Source of the DNA: Oscillospiraceae bacterium
GTDB taxonomy: Bacteria; Bacillota; Clostridia; Oscillospirales; Oscillospiraceae
Length of the DNA: 64,000 bases
Direction: 5' to 3'
Assembly: GCA_018265835.1 (NCBI GenBank)
Contig: JABLYK010000004.1
Span: forward strand, 1-64,000
In this document: positions 7,156-15,096 of the stretch, one piece after another
Layout of the letters: every line of letters starts with the position of its first letter
Position numbering within the stretch: the first letter of the stretch is position 1
Position numbers and translations under genes: made by a program
Notes under the pieces: model-generated
Told to the model about the DNA's origin: nothing
What the model saw: the letters and a program-made list of their open reading frames with translations, nothing else
Databases searched by the model: none

Positions 7156-8172
7156 TTGAAAAACAAACGGGTTGGAAAACAAACGGTCATGCTTGCCACA
7201 CCGCCGGTCATCCTTGCGGCTGCAAGCGTTGTCGGCAAAAAAGAGGGCGAAGGCCCGCTGCGGGAGCGGTTTGACGTTGTCAGCAGCGATACGTATTTTG
7301 GAACGCCCAGCTGGGAGAAGGCTGAGAGCGCCATGCTCAAGCAGTGTTTTGACCTGGCGTGCCAGAAGGCGCAGGTCTCTCCCGCTGCGCTGGACTATGT
7401 CTTCTCCGGCGACCTGCTCAACCAGTGCGCCGGATCTGCCTATGCAATGCGCGACTGCGGCGCGCCATACTTTGGCCTGTACGGCGCCTGTTCCACGATG
7501 GCCGAGTCGCTGAGTCTTGCCGCTATGGCCATTGACGGCGGCTATGCAAACACCTGTGCAGCACTGACCAGCTCGCACTTCTGTTCTGCAGAGCGCCAAT
7601 TCCGCTTTCCGCTGGAATATGGCGGTGTGCGCACGCCGACGGCACAGTGGACGGTCACGGGCGCAGGCGCGCTGATTCTCGGCGCGAGCGGTACCGGCCC
7701 CAAGGTGACTGCGGTTACAACCGGGAAGATCACGGACGCCGGCATCAAGGATCTCAACAACATGGGCGCAGCGATGGCGCCAGCCGCCTATGAGACGCTG
7801 AAAACACACTTTGGGGACACCGGGCGCACACCAGAGTATTATGACATGATCGTCACCGGCGACCTTGGCCGGATCGGCGAGCGCATTGTGACCGATCTGT
7901 TCCAGCAGGACGGCGTCGATCTCGGCCCGGCCTATACGGACTGCGGACTTCTGATTTATAACATGGAAACACAGGACGTACACGCAGGCGGTTCCGGCTG
8001 CGGGTGCAGTGCTTCCGTATTGGCGGGGCACCTGCTGAAGCTGCTGACGAGCGGACAAATCCGCCGGCTGCTCTTCGCCGCGACCGGCGCGCTCATGTCG
8101 CCCACCGCATCCATGCAGGGCGAGAGTATCCCTGGGATCAGCCACGCAGTGGCAATTGAAATGCAGGTGTAA
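7156..8172 (+). CDS. spoVAD: Stage V sporulation protein AD
   Basis: SpoVAD is part of the spore inner-membrane channel that moves calcium-dipicolinate during sporulation and germination; it has a thiolase-like fold and binds dipicolinic acid. Family signatures include GDLLNQ, GACSTM, a TSSHFCSAERQFRFPLEYGG block, the GSAMAPAA-like GAAMAPAAYETL, and AGGSGCGCSASV. I place the start at TTG 7156 (MKNKRVGKQTVML), with GAAGGTGA upstream, giving 338 aa, the usual length; the open frame before it has no family similarity. Next is spoVAE two bases later. spoVAC, normally just upstream, is absent. Confidence 0.93.
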   Translation: MKNKRVGKQTVMLATPPVILAAASVVGKKEGEGPLRERFDVVSSDTYFGTPSWEKAESAMLKQCFDLACQKAQVSPAALDYVFSGDLLNQCAGSAYAMRDCGAPYFGLYGACSTMAESLSLAAMAIDGGYANTCAALTSSHFCSAERQFRFPLEYGGVRTPTAQWTVTGAGALILGASGTGPKVTAVTTGKITDAGIKDLNNMGAAMAPAAYETLKTHFGDTGRTPEYYDMIVTGDLGRIGERIVTDLFQQDGVDLGPAYTDCGLLIYNMETQDVHAGGSGCGCSASVLAGHLLKLLTSGQIRRLLFAATGALMSPTASMQGESIPGISHAVAIEMQV

Positions 8173-8174
8173 GT

Positions 8175-8537
8175 ATGGTGAAAGAATATTTAATCGCGTT
8201 CGTGGCCGGCGGCCTGCTTTGTGTGATCGGGCAAATTCTGATCGACAAGACCAGGCTCACACCGGCTCGCATTTTAACCCTGTACGTCGTTGCAGGCGTG
8301 GTGCTCGGCGCAGTCGGCATTTATGAGCCGTTTGCAAAGTGGGCTGGCGCCGGAGCCACTGTGCCGCTGACCGGCTTCGGCAATTTGCTGGCCAAGGGCG
8401 TCCGTGAGGCAGTCGCAGCGGACGGCGTGCTCGGCGCGTTCACAGGCGGCTTCCAGTCCGGCGCGGCCGGAATTTGCGCCGCAATTTTCTTTGGACTGTT
8501 AATCGCGCTGATCTTCAAGTCAAAGGAAAAAAACTGA
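8175..8537 (+). CDS. spoVAE: Stage V sporulation protein AE (SpoVAEB type)
   Basis: A 120-aa hydrophobic protein with about four membrane segments, matching the SpoVAEB family: the start MVKEYLIAFVAGGLLCVIGQ and the central GFGNLLAKGV region are typical. It is an integral component of the SpoVA dipicolinate channel in the spore inner membrane. It starts two bases after the spoVAD stop, so it is in the same transcript, and a strong terminator follows. Confidence 0.92.
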   Translation: MVKEYLIAFVAGGLLCVIGQILIDKTRLTPARILTLYVVAGVVLGAVGIYEPFAKWAGAGATVPLTGFGNLLAKGVREAVAADGVLGAFTGGFQSGAAGICAAIFFGLLIALIFKSKEKN

Positions 8538-8548
8538 ACCCCATAGAC

Positions 8549-8582
8549 AAAAAAGAAGCCGACAGTGTCGGCTTCTTTTTTC
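8549..8582 (+). terminator. Bidirectional terminator between spoVAE and korC
   Basis: AAAAAAGAAGCCGACA pairs with TGTCGGCTTCTTTTTT, giving T-runs on both strands. It ends the spoVA transcript and the converging oxidoreductase operon. Confidence 0.92.
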
Positions 8583-8596
8583 TTGCAGGATAATGC

Positions 8597-9133
8597 TTAT
8601 TTCGCAGCTTCCATGCCGGCAACAAGAGCCTTCTTATTGCCTTCCAGGAAACGGGCCTTCTTCGCGCCCAGCTCAACGCGGATGGCTTCGACCATCACAT
8701 CGGTGGAGCAAACAGGTGCTTTCGCCATCAGCGCGCCGAGGATCGCAACGTTTGCGCCCTTCGGATTGCCGATCTCTTCCGCAATACGGGTAGCATCGCA
8801 GTAGACAACCTGAACGTCGTCACGCTCAGCCTTGCGGTCGATGATGGAGCTGTTGATAATCAGAACTCCGCCCGGCTTGACTTTGCTCTCGAACTTGTCC
8901 AGAGAAGGACGGTTCATCGCAACAATGCAGTCAGCCATATCAACCAGCGGGGAAGCAACCGGATCGTCGCTCACGATGACGGAGCAGTTCGCCGTGCCGC
9001 CGCGCATCTCAGGGCCATAGGAGGGCAGCCAGGAAACGTGCTTGCCGTCCATCATGCAGGCCATGGCAAGGAACTTGCCGATCAGGAGCATGCCCTGACC
9101 GCCAAAGCCAGCAAAAATAAATTCTTTCTTCAT
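8597..9133 (-). CDS. 2-oxoacid:ferredoxin oxidoreductase, gamma subunit
   Basis: This 178-aa protein is the gamma domain of a multi-subunit 2-oxoacid:ferredoxin oxidoreductase. It opens with FAGFGGQGMLLIGKFLA and has SWLPSYGPEMRGGTANCSV, the signatures of the family. The complex oxidatively decarboxylates a 2-oxoacid to an acyl-CoA with reduction of ferredoxin, or runs in reverse. It is the last gene of a five-gene operon. The substrate cannot be read from the sequence alone. Confidence 0.9.
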   Translation of the reverse strand: MKKEFIFAGFGGQGMLLIGKFLAMACMMDGKHVSWLPSYGPEMRGGTANCSVIVSDDPVASPLVDMADCIVAMNRPSLDKFESKVKPGGVLIINSSIIDRKAERDDVQVVYCDATRIAEEIGNPKGANVAILGALMAKAPVCSTDVMVEAIRVELGAKKARFLEGNKKALVAGMEAAK

Positions 9134-9134
9134 C

Positions 9135-9881
9135 TTATTTTGCCTCCTTGTCTTTGTAAACGCCCAGCGGATAGTACGGAATCATATTCTCTTCCAGCCA
9201 CTTCATCGCTTCGACCGGGCTCAGGCCCCAGTTGGTCGGGCAGGTGGACAGAACTTCGATCAGGCAGAAGCCCTTGCCTTCCTTCTGATACTGGAACGCC
9301 TTGGCAATCGCCTTCTTCGCCTTGATGATGTTCGCCGTGTTGTTCACCGCAACGCGCTCGATGTAGTAGGAGCCGGGGATGGTGGCGAGCATTTCGGAGA
9401 CACGGATCGGAGCGCCGCACCAAGCTTCGTCGCGGCCCTTCGGGGAGGTGGTGGTCTTCTGGCCAACCAGCGTAGTCGGAGCCATCTGGCCACCGGTCAT
9501 GCCGTAAATGGCATTGTTGACAAAGATGGTGACGATCTTCTCGCCGCGGTGTGCAGCGTGAACGATCTCAGCGGTACCGATGGAAGCCAGGTCGCCGTCG
9601 CCCTGATAGGTGAAGACCATGGTGTCGTTGCCGACAACGCGCTTGACGCCGGTCGCAACAGCCGGTGCACGGCCGTGCGCAGCTTCGTACATATCGCAGT
9701 TAAAGTAATCGTAAGCAAACACGGAGCAGCCAACCGGCGCGACGCCGATGACCTTACCGTCGAGGTTCATTTCGTCAATGACTTCGGCAACCAGACGGTG
9801 AATGATGCCGTGGTTGCAGCCGGGGCAGTAGTGGAACTGCTTATCAGTCAAATACTGAGTTTTCTCAAAAACGACAGACAT
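9135..9881 (-). CDS. 2-oxoacid:ferredoxin oxidoreductase, beta subunit (TPP-binding)
   Basis: This 248-aa subunit binds thiamine pyrophosphate. FHYCPGCNHGIIHRL near the N-terminus and the GDGDLASIGTAEI segment, followed by VNNAIYGMTGGQMAP, form the TPP/Mg site. It matches the separate-subunit 2-oxoglutarate or branched-chain 2-oxoacid type rather than the fused pyruvate enzyme. It lies one base upstream of the gamma gene. Confidence 0.92.
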   Translation of the reverse strand: MSVVFEKTQYLTDKQFHYCPGCNHGIIHRLVAEVIDEMNLDGKVIGVAPVGCSVFAYDYFNCDMYEAAHGRAPAVATGVKRVVGNDTMVFTYQGDGDLASIGTAEIVHAAHRGEKIVTIFVNNAIYGMTGGQMAPTTLVGQKTTTSPKGRDEAWCGAPIRVSEMLATIPGSYYIERVAVNNTANIIKAKKAIAKAFQYQKEGKGFCLIEVLSTCPTNWGLSPVEAMKWLEENMIPYYPLGVYKDKEAK

Positions 9882-10961
9882 TTATTTGCCCTCCTTCATG
9901 CTGATAATCTTCGCTTTAATCTCCTCGGTGGTGGGCATCTCGCTGCCGAGGTGGCCGAAGAAGTCAACATCCTTCGCGCCGTTGACCGCGAGCTTGACAT
10001 CCTCAAGCATCTGGCCTTCGTTCAGCTCGACGTCGAGAACGGCCTTTACGCCTTCAGCGGAAGCAGCCTTCTTGACCGCGTCATATGGGAACGGCCAAAC
10101 CGTGATCGGACGAACCAGACCAACGTTGATGCCCTCTTCCTTCAGCTCGTCGATCGCAGACTTTGCAATACGCGCGACGGTGCCGAACGCGGTGATGACG
10201 AACTCAGCGCCTTCGAGGTTGTACTCTTCCCACATCTGCTCGTTGGCAACGACTTCTTTGTAAACAGCCTGCAGAACTGCATTGTGCTCGGACAGAGACT
10301 CGGTGTCGATGTAGATGGAGTTGATGACGCCGCGCTTCGCCGGATCGTCGCCGGGCTTCCAGCCGGTGCACGCCCAGGGCTTCTTCTCGGGGTCGATCTT
10401 GAAATCAACCATTTCGGGCATTTCGACAGGCTCCATCATCTGAGCGATGATGCCGTCAGCGAGGAACAGGACGGGAATGCGGTACTTCTCGGCCTTATCG
10501 AACGCAAACATCATGATGTCGATGGCTTCCTGAACAGACGCCGGAGCGTAGGTCAGCAGGTGATAGTCGCCGTTGCCGCCGCCCTTGACAGCCTGGAAGT
10601 AATCGCCCTGAGAGGCCTGAATGTTGCCGAGGCCGGGGCCGCCGCGCATGACGTTTAGAATCACGCACGGGAGCTGTGCGCCTGCGCAGTAGGAAATGCC
10701 TTCCTGCTTCAGGCTGACGCCGGGGCTGGAGGAGGAGGTCAGCGCACGTGCGCCGGTGCCGGCCGCGCCGTAGATCATGTTGATCGCCGCGACTTCGCTT
10801 TCGGCCTGCAGGAAGCAGCCGCCGACTTCGGGCATACGCTCGGACATGTATTCAGGAATCTCCGTCTGCGGAGTGATCGGATAGCCGAAGAAATACCGCG
10901 CGCCTGCACGAATTGCAGCCTCAGCGATGGCTTCGCTACCCTTCATAAGAGTCAATGCCAT
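9882..10961 (-). CDS. vorB: 2-oxoacid:ferredoxin oxidoreductase, alpha subunit (VorB-like)
   Basis: A 359-aa alpha subunit with the typical start MKGSEAIAEAAIRAGARYFFGYPITPQTEIPEY, then TSSSSPGVSLKQEGISYCAG and NVMRGGPGLGNIQASQGDY. This form, paired with a separate 2x[4Fe-4S] subunit, most resembles VorB of 3-methyl-2-oxobutanoate (2-oxoisovalerate) oxidoreductases, but 2-oxoglutarate specificity cannot be excluded. The beta gene starts directly after its stop. A branched-chain role would fit amino-acid fermentation in an anaerobe. Confidence 0.9.
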   Translation of the reverse strand: MALTLMKGSEAIAEAAIRAGARYFFGYPITPQTEIPEYMSERMPEVGGCFLQAESEVAAINMIYGAAGTGARALTSSSSPGVSLKQEGISYCAGAQLPCVILNVMRGGPGLGNIQASQGDYFQAVKGGGNGDYHLLTYAPASVQEAIDIMMFAFDKAEKYRIPVLFLADGIIAQMMEPVEMPEMVDFKIDPEKKPWACTGWKPGDDPAKRGVINSIYIDTESLSEHNAVLQAVYKEVVANEQMWEEYNLEGAEFVITAFGTVARIAKSAIDELKEEGINVGLVRPITVWPFPYDAVKKAASAEGVKAVLDVELNEGQMLEDVKLAVNGAKDVDFFGHLGSEMPTTEEIKAKIISMKEGK

Positions 10962-10975
10962 TTTACTATTCCTCC

Positions 10976-11185
10976 TTAATCTTTCTCAATGTGGATTACC
11001 ACGTCGGGGCAAGTACGTGCGCAGGAAGCGCAGCCGATGCAGGCTGCCTGATCCACGATCGTTGCCGGATGATAACCTTTTGCGTTGATCTTTTCTTTGG
11101 AAAGTTCAATGATCCCCTTGGGGCATGCTCTGGCGCAAAGGCCGCATCCCTTGCAGAGATTTTCATTGATGGTTACCTTTACCAT
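10976..11185 (-). CDS. 2-oxoacid:ferredoxin oxidoreductase, delta subunit (2x[4Fe-4S])
   Basis: A 69-aa ferredoxin-like protein with two clusters of four cysteines: CKGCGLCARACP near the N-terminus and CIGCASCARTCP near the C-terminus. It shuttles electrons between the TPP-bound intermediate and external ferredoxin. It is 14 bases upstream of the alpha gene in the same operon. Confidence 0.93.
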   Translation of the reverse strand: MVKVTINENLCKGCGLCARACPKGIIELSKEKINAKGYHPATIVDQAACIGCASCARTCPDVVIHIEKD

Positions 11186-11271
11186 TTTGCTACCTCTTTT
11201 CTATACTATATTGCTGTTTCGCGCGTATATAAAACCGCCGAAGCGGGATACGCCAATGATGATAGAGAAAC

Positions 11272-11973
11272 TTACAGACTGTGGATATAACTGTCCCAGT
11301 CACGCTTCATGTACATATCAATGGCAATTGGTTTGCCGATGTACTTCGGATCGTGCCCTTCGGAAAGGAACTGGTCGAGCAGATCCTTCTTGCCGGTCGT
11401 GTAGGAAACGGGCACGCCGGTCTTCTCGCTCACTTCGCGGAGCATCTCATAGCCGTCGCGCAGCTCATCCGGCCCGGTCATCTGCGCAAGGTTTGTGTTG
11501 TTGATCATACCGGTGATCTTCAGGCGGGAATGCACCTGCATTTCCTGCTGCAGCTTGATGATCTTTTCCACCGTGCCGGCCAGCGGACGGCGGATATTCA
11601 CAACATTGAGCACCTCAAGCTGATCGGGGCCAAGCTCCATAAAGTCCTCATGATACCGGCCGAGCGCCGTGGAACCGACCGCGTCGCCGCCGACGTCGAA
11701 CACGACGGTGTCCCAATCGAGCGCAAACGCCGATGCGACCTCCGCCGGAAGTGAGAGCGTTTCGATACCGGAGCAGGCAAAGTTCGGAGAAACCAAGCGG
11801 ATCTCCTTTTGACTGACCATTTTTCCGCGCTCCGTCAAACGGAAATACGTGTTGACCATATCCAGGTCAATCAGCTCAGTCTTGCCGGTTTCAGCTGCTT
11901 TAAACGCAAAATTCAAGGCAAGCTCGCTTTTGCCGCTGCCATAATTACCAATCAAAACATATATTTTCTTCAA
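11272..11973 (-). CDS. P-loop ATPase linked to 2-oxoacid oxidoreductase
   Basis: A 233-aa P-loop protein with a Walker A motif GNYGSGKSE at residues 9-17 and a Walker-B-like VVFDVGGDAVGSTALGRY. The fold appears related to the MinD/CooC/ArsA group of deviant P-loop ATPases. It has no membrane segment. It is the first gene of the operon that encodes the four oxidoreductase subunits, 86 bases upstream of the ferredoxin subunit. A role in metallocluster assembly or enzyme activation is possible by analogy with CooC, but that is inference; no specific function is established from the sequence. Confidence 0.75.
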   Translation of the reverse strand: MKKIYVLIGNYGSGKSELALNFAFKAAETGKTELIDLDMVNTYFRLTERGKMVSQKEIRLVSPNFACSGIETLSLPAEVASAFALDWDTVVFDVGGDAVGSTALGRYHEDFMELGPDQLEVLNVVNIRRPLAGTVEKIIKLQQEMQVHSRLKITGMINNTNLAQMTGPDELRDGYEMLREVSEKTGVPVSYTTGKKDLLDQFLSEGHDPKYIGKPIAIDMYMKRDWDSYIHSL

Positions 11974-12028
11974 ATGAAGGGTCTCCTTTCAGGCAGATGC
12001 TGCAAAATCGCAAACATCGCTATCTAAC

Positions 12029-12057
12029 ATCGTATCACAGCCAGATATATTCGTCAA
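12029..12057 (-). promoter_or_regulatory. Sigma-A promoter of the oxidoreductase operon
   Basis: TTGACG (12052-12057) and TACGAT (12029-12034) on the minus strand are separated by 17 bases, about 55 bases before the ATPase start codon. Confidence 0.7.
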
Positions 12058-12239
12058 TAAAGTCAAAAATGATTGTAGAATTAGTGCAATTTCTGTGTGA
12101 AATTCTAGTCAACTTGCCGCAGTGCGTTTTCAGCAAAATGCATGGTTTGGCAATATTGTTAAAAATTCAACGGTCTGAAACAGGATTTTTATTCACACCT
12201 GTACAATCGTACCACCTCGGCATTTGCAAGAACTGTGAT
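12058..12239. other. AT-rich intergenic region with a dyad
   Basis: No gene is seen between larE and the oxidoreductase promoter. An inverted repeat TAGAATT (12076-12082) and AATTCTA (12101-12107) lies just upstream of the promoter and could be a regulator site. No terminator for larE is evident. Confidence 0.4.
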
Positions 12240-12995
12240 TTAGGTCACATTTTGTCGCACTTTCACAAAGATCTGCGTATTGGGAAACGCTTTTTGGATG
12301 CAGTTTGTTACATTATCCCAATTTTGCTCTGCATATGGGATTTGTTCCGGTAAAAGCTCCAGTCGGATCGCCCCCGGTTCCACACGGGCACGGACATTGC
12401 GAAACCCCAGCGCAATCAGGCCATCCTCCGCCTGCTCCACCGCAGACAACGTCTTTTCATCCAGCGGCGTCCCGGCGGAAATCCGCGTTGCGAGGCAGGC
12501 ATAAGACGGTTTATCCCACGTGAACAGCCCCGCCTCTCTGGATCGGCGGCGAATCTCCGCCTTCGTCAGGCCGCACAGGCGCAGCGGAGAGAGAATCTCC
12601 AGCTCCGAAAGCGCGCGCATACCGGGGCGGTCGCTTGCGTCGTCCGAGGCGTTCGTCCCATCGAGTACAACGGAGTAGCCGCCCGACGCTGCGACAGCCG
12701 TGATCCGCGAGAACATGCGCTGCTTGCAGAAGTAGCAGCGGTTTTGCGGATTGGCACGTACGGTCTCGTCCGAAAGAATATCCACCCCCAGAACCGTAAG
12801 CGGCATTCCAAGCTGCTGCGTCAAACGCAGCGCATCCTCCAGCTCAAACTGCGGCTGAAACACGCTCTTCACATAGTACGGGCGCACGTCCGCGCCGCAG
12901 CGGTGCGCGGCGTATAGGAGATAGGCCGAATCCACACCGCCGGAAAACGCGATCGCGGCCTTGGGCGTTTCTTTGAAAAAATCTTGTAGTGTCAT
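12240..12995 (-). CDS. larE: LarE-type sulfur transferase, three-cysteine form
   Basis: LarE supplies sulfur for the nickel-pincer nucleotide cofactor of lactate racemase-type enzymes. This 251-aa protein has the PP-loop SGGVDS at residues 18-23 for ATP use. Three cysteines are placed as in LarE proteins that hold a [4Fe-4S] cluster: Cys87 and Cys90 in NRCYFCK and Cys167 in PSYACLATR. Such proteins can act catalytically, unlike the single-Cys sacrificial LarE of Lactobacillus. The ATG at 12995 overlaps the stop of the preceding transporter gene by four bases. larB, larC and larA are not nearby. Confidence 0.88.
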   Translation of the reverse strand: MTLQDFFKETPKAAIAFSGGVDSAYLLYAAHRCGADVRPYYVKSVFQPQFELEDALRLTQQLGMPLTVLGVDILSDETVRANPQNRCYFCKQRMFSRITAVAASGGYSVVLDGTNASDDASDRPGMRALSELEILSPLRLCGLTKAEIRRRSREAGLFTWDKPSYACLATRISAGTPLDEKTLSAVEQAEDGLIALGFRNVRARVEPGAIRLELLPEQIPYAEQNWDNVTNCIQKAFPNTQIFVKVRQNVT

Positions 12996-13810
12996 GCGCG
13001 TCCCTTCCCTGCCGCAACCCAGTCTCGCTCCGGCGCAAGGTAGAGATACCACGCCGTGACGCCTACGAGCACGACGCCGCCGACCATGTTGCCGAGCGTC
13101 ACCGGCAGAAGATTCCGAAGAAGGAATCCGCTCCATGTGAGATGTTCATGGACCATGCCAAATGTGCCGGACTGAAAAATTCCGGCGGGAATGTAGTACA
13201 TGTTTGCCACGCAGTGCTCAAAACCGGCAATGACAAACGCCGCAATCGGGAAAAAGAGCCCCATAATCTTGCCCGGCACTGTTTTGGCTGCATTGGACAT
13301 CCAGACTGCAATACACACAAGGAAATTGCAGAGAATGCCGCGGATGAACGCAGCGCTGAACGAGAGCGAAACCTTCGCGTTTGCGATGGAGACGACCGAA
13401 GCGGCCAGTTCCCCATTGAATGCGGAAAACACGCCGCCCGCGTAAGCGAGCGCCGCAATCAAGAGAGAGCCGGCAAAGTTGCCAAGATAGACGACGATCC
13501 AGTTGCGCAGCATAGCGCCTACGGTGATGCGGCGCTGCAGTACGCCCATAATCAGCAGGTTGTTGCCGGTGAACAGCTCGCTTCCGGCAATGAGCACCAT
13601 GGACAGGCCCGCCGGGAAGATCAAGCCGGTGACAATCTTTGCGACCGACGGATTTTCAATCGTCGCAGCGCCGGCCGTGGACGCGACGCCTGCAAGCGCC
13701 ACAAAAACGCCCGCCAGACACGCCAGCAAAAACATCCGCAGCAGCGGCAGCTGCGTCTTTGTCTCGCAGGCGCCAAGGTAATTGACTGCAACTTCTTTCG
13801 GTGAATACAT
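12992..13810 (-). CDS. Formate/nitrite transporter family protein
   Basis: A 272-aa membrane protein of the FNT family (FocA/NirC), pentameric channels for formate, nitrite or related small anions. About six hydrophobic segments are visible, with GLIFPAGLSMVLIAGSELFTGNNLL as the family signature and NFAGSLL plus a later GNMVGG repeat. The ATG at 13810 has GGAGG eleven bases upstream; an in-frame start at 13840 has no site. It is co-transcribed with larE. The substrate cannot be told from the sequence. Confidence 0.88.
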   Translation of the reverse strand: MYSPKEVAVNYLGACETKTQLPLLRMFLLACLAGVFVALAGVASTAGAATIENPSVAKIVTGLIFPAGLSMVLIAGSELFTGNNLLIMGVLQRRITVGAMLRNWIVVYLGNFAGSLLIAALAYAGGVFSAFNGELAASVVSIANAKVSLSFSAAFIRGILCNFLVCIAVWMSNAAKTVPGKIMGLFFPIAAFVIAGFEHCVANMYYIPAGIFQSGTFGMVHEHLTWSGFLLRNLLPVTLGNMVGGVVLVGVTAWYLYLAPERDWVAAGKGRA

Positions 13811-13864
13811 CTTCCCACTTACCTCCAAAGCGCATAGCATATCACAATATTTTGTGTGCGCGTC

Positions 13865-13895
13865 ATTATGTTATCACAGATTTAGTATCTGTCAA
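13865..13895 (-). promoter_or_regulatory. Promoter with overlapping dyad upstream of the FNT gene
   Basis: TTGACA (13890-13895) on the minus strand is followed by a possible -10 at 13868-13873 (TAACAT, 16-base spacer) or 13865-13870 (CATAAT, 19-base spacer). A dyad ACAGAT-N5-ATCTGT (13876-13892) covers the -35 end and spacer, a plausible repressor site. Confidence 0.55.
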
Positions 13896-13917
13896 CCGGT
13901 TTTTGCGCAAACGCAGA

Positions 13918-13953
13918 AGACAGGCGGACTGCGTTTTTGCAGTTCGCCTGTCT
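13918..13953 (-). terminator. Hairpin at the end of sigF
   Basis: A 15-bp stem with one mismatch (AGACAGGCG..ACTGC with GCAGT..CGCCTGTCT) starts at the sigF stop codon. The T-run after it is weak, so termination strength is uncertain. Confidence 0.65.
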
Positions 13954-14665
13954 AGCTTGTCATCATTTCCCGCAGCTTCTCCACAGCGCGCCGCTCCAGC
14001 CGGGAAACCTGAACCTGCGAAATTTTCAAAACTCCGGCGGCACGCTGCTGCGTCATGCCGCGGAAAAAACGCAGCGCGATCACCTGCTGCTCCCGTTCCG
14101 GCAGACCACGCACCGCCTCCCGCAGCGCAACGTGCTCCACCATGCGCTCCTCCTGCTCATAGTCGCCGAGCGTGTGTTCCAGCGTAAAGCCCGTCTCGCC
14201 GTTCTCGCGCTGGAGCGACTCGGTCGGCCCGGTCGCCGTCTCCGCCATGGCGATCTCCTCCGGCTCAATACCGGTCTCGGCGGAAAGCTCCGAAAGCGTC
14301 GGCTCGCGGCCGAGCGTCTGCTCCAGACGCATCCGCGCCGTGCGAACCTGCTGCGCGCGCTCCTTGACGCCGCGGCTCACCTTCACGGCGCCGTCGTCGC
14401 GCAGAAAGCGGCGGATCTCGCCGGAAATCTTCGGCACGGCATAGGTGGAAAAGCATGTTCCGTACGCCTCGTCAAACCCGGCAACCGCTTTAAGAAACCC
14501 CACGCAGCCGAGCTGATAGAGATCATCCGCGTCCACGCCGCGGCCGAAAAACCGGCGCGCAATGCTCCAGATGAGTCCGGAGTTCTCCGTTACCATCTGC
14601 TCCATCGCGTCCCGGTCGCCGCTCTGCGCGCGGCGCAGCAGCTCCATGGTATCGGTCTGCATCAT
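13952..14665 (-). CDS. sigF: RNA polymerase sporulation sigma factor sigma-F
   Basis: A 237-aa sigma-70 family factor that starts forespore gene expression. Region 2 (DADDLYQLGCVGFLKAVAGFDEAYGTCFSTYAVPKI) and region 4 (LPEREQQVIALRFFRGMTQQRAAGVLKISQVQVSRLERRA) are intact. Its identity as sigma-F, not sigma-G, comes from being third in the spoIIAA-spoIIAB-sigF order. The ATG at 14665 overlaps the spoIIAB stop by four bases. A hairpin begins at its stop codon. Confidence 0.94.
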   Translation of the reverse strand: MMQTDTMELLRRAQSGDRDAMEQMVTENSGLIWSIARRFFGRGVDADDLYQLGCVGFLKAVAGFDEAYGTCFSTYAVPKISGEIRRFLRDDGAVKVSRGVKERAQQVRTARMRLEQTLGREPTLSELSAETGIEPEEIAMAETATGPTESLQRENGETGFTLEHTLGDYEQEERMVEHVALREAVRGLPEREQQVIALRFFRGMTQQRAAGVLKISQVQVSRLERRAVEKLREMMTS

Positions 14666-15096
14666 ACCCGCTTGCGGATGCGGCGGCACATCGTCACGGT
14701 CGTCCCTTTGCCGGGGACAGATTTGACCTTCACCGTATCCATAAAGCTCTCCATGATCGTAAATCCCATGCCGCTGCGCTCCTCGCCGCCAGTCGTGTAC
14801 AGCGGCGTTTTTGCCTTTTCCACGTCCGGGATACCGATCCCGTGATCCTTCACAACGATCTCCAGCCGCTCGTCCGGCAGAATTCGCACGCGCAGCATGA
14901 CCAGCCCCAGCTTTTCCGGGTATGCATGGACCACCGCGTTCGTCACCGCCTCGGACACGGCAGTTTTGATATCTCCGACTTCACCGAGCGTCGGGTCGAG
15001 CTGCGAAGCGAACGCGGCGACCGCCGCACGGGCGAAGCCCTCGTTGACGCTCTTTGCGGGAAACTCCAGCTTTATGTAGTTTTGATAATTCAACAC
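14662..15096 (-). CDS. spoIIAB: Anti-sigma-F factor SpoIIAB
   Basis: A 144-aa GHKL-type kinase that holds sigma-F inactive and phosphorylates SpoIIAA. The N-box AVSEAVTNAVVHAY, the DHGIGIPDVEKAKTPLYT lid and the GMGFTIMESFMD motif are clear. Translation probably starts at GTG 15096, eight bases after GAGGAG inside the end of spoIIAA, overlapping it by seven bases. Confidence 0.95.
   Translation of the reverse strand: MLNYQNYIKLEFPAKSVNEGFARAAVAAFASQLDPTLGEVGDIKTAVSEAVTNAVVHAYPEKLGLVMLRVRILPDERLEIVVKDHGIGIPDVEKAKTPLYTTGGEERSGMGFTIMESFMDTVKVKSVPGKGTTVTMCRRIRKRV

Noticed and set aside
12234..12249. TGTGA-N6-TCACA palindrome resembling a CRP/FNR site
   Set aside because: It lies over the stop codon of larE and far from a fitting promoter; most likely chance, though it could be tested by footprinting.
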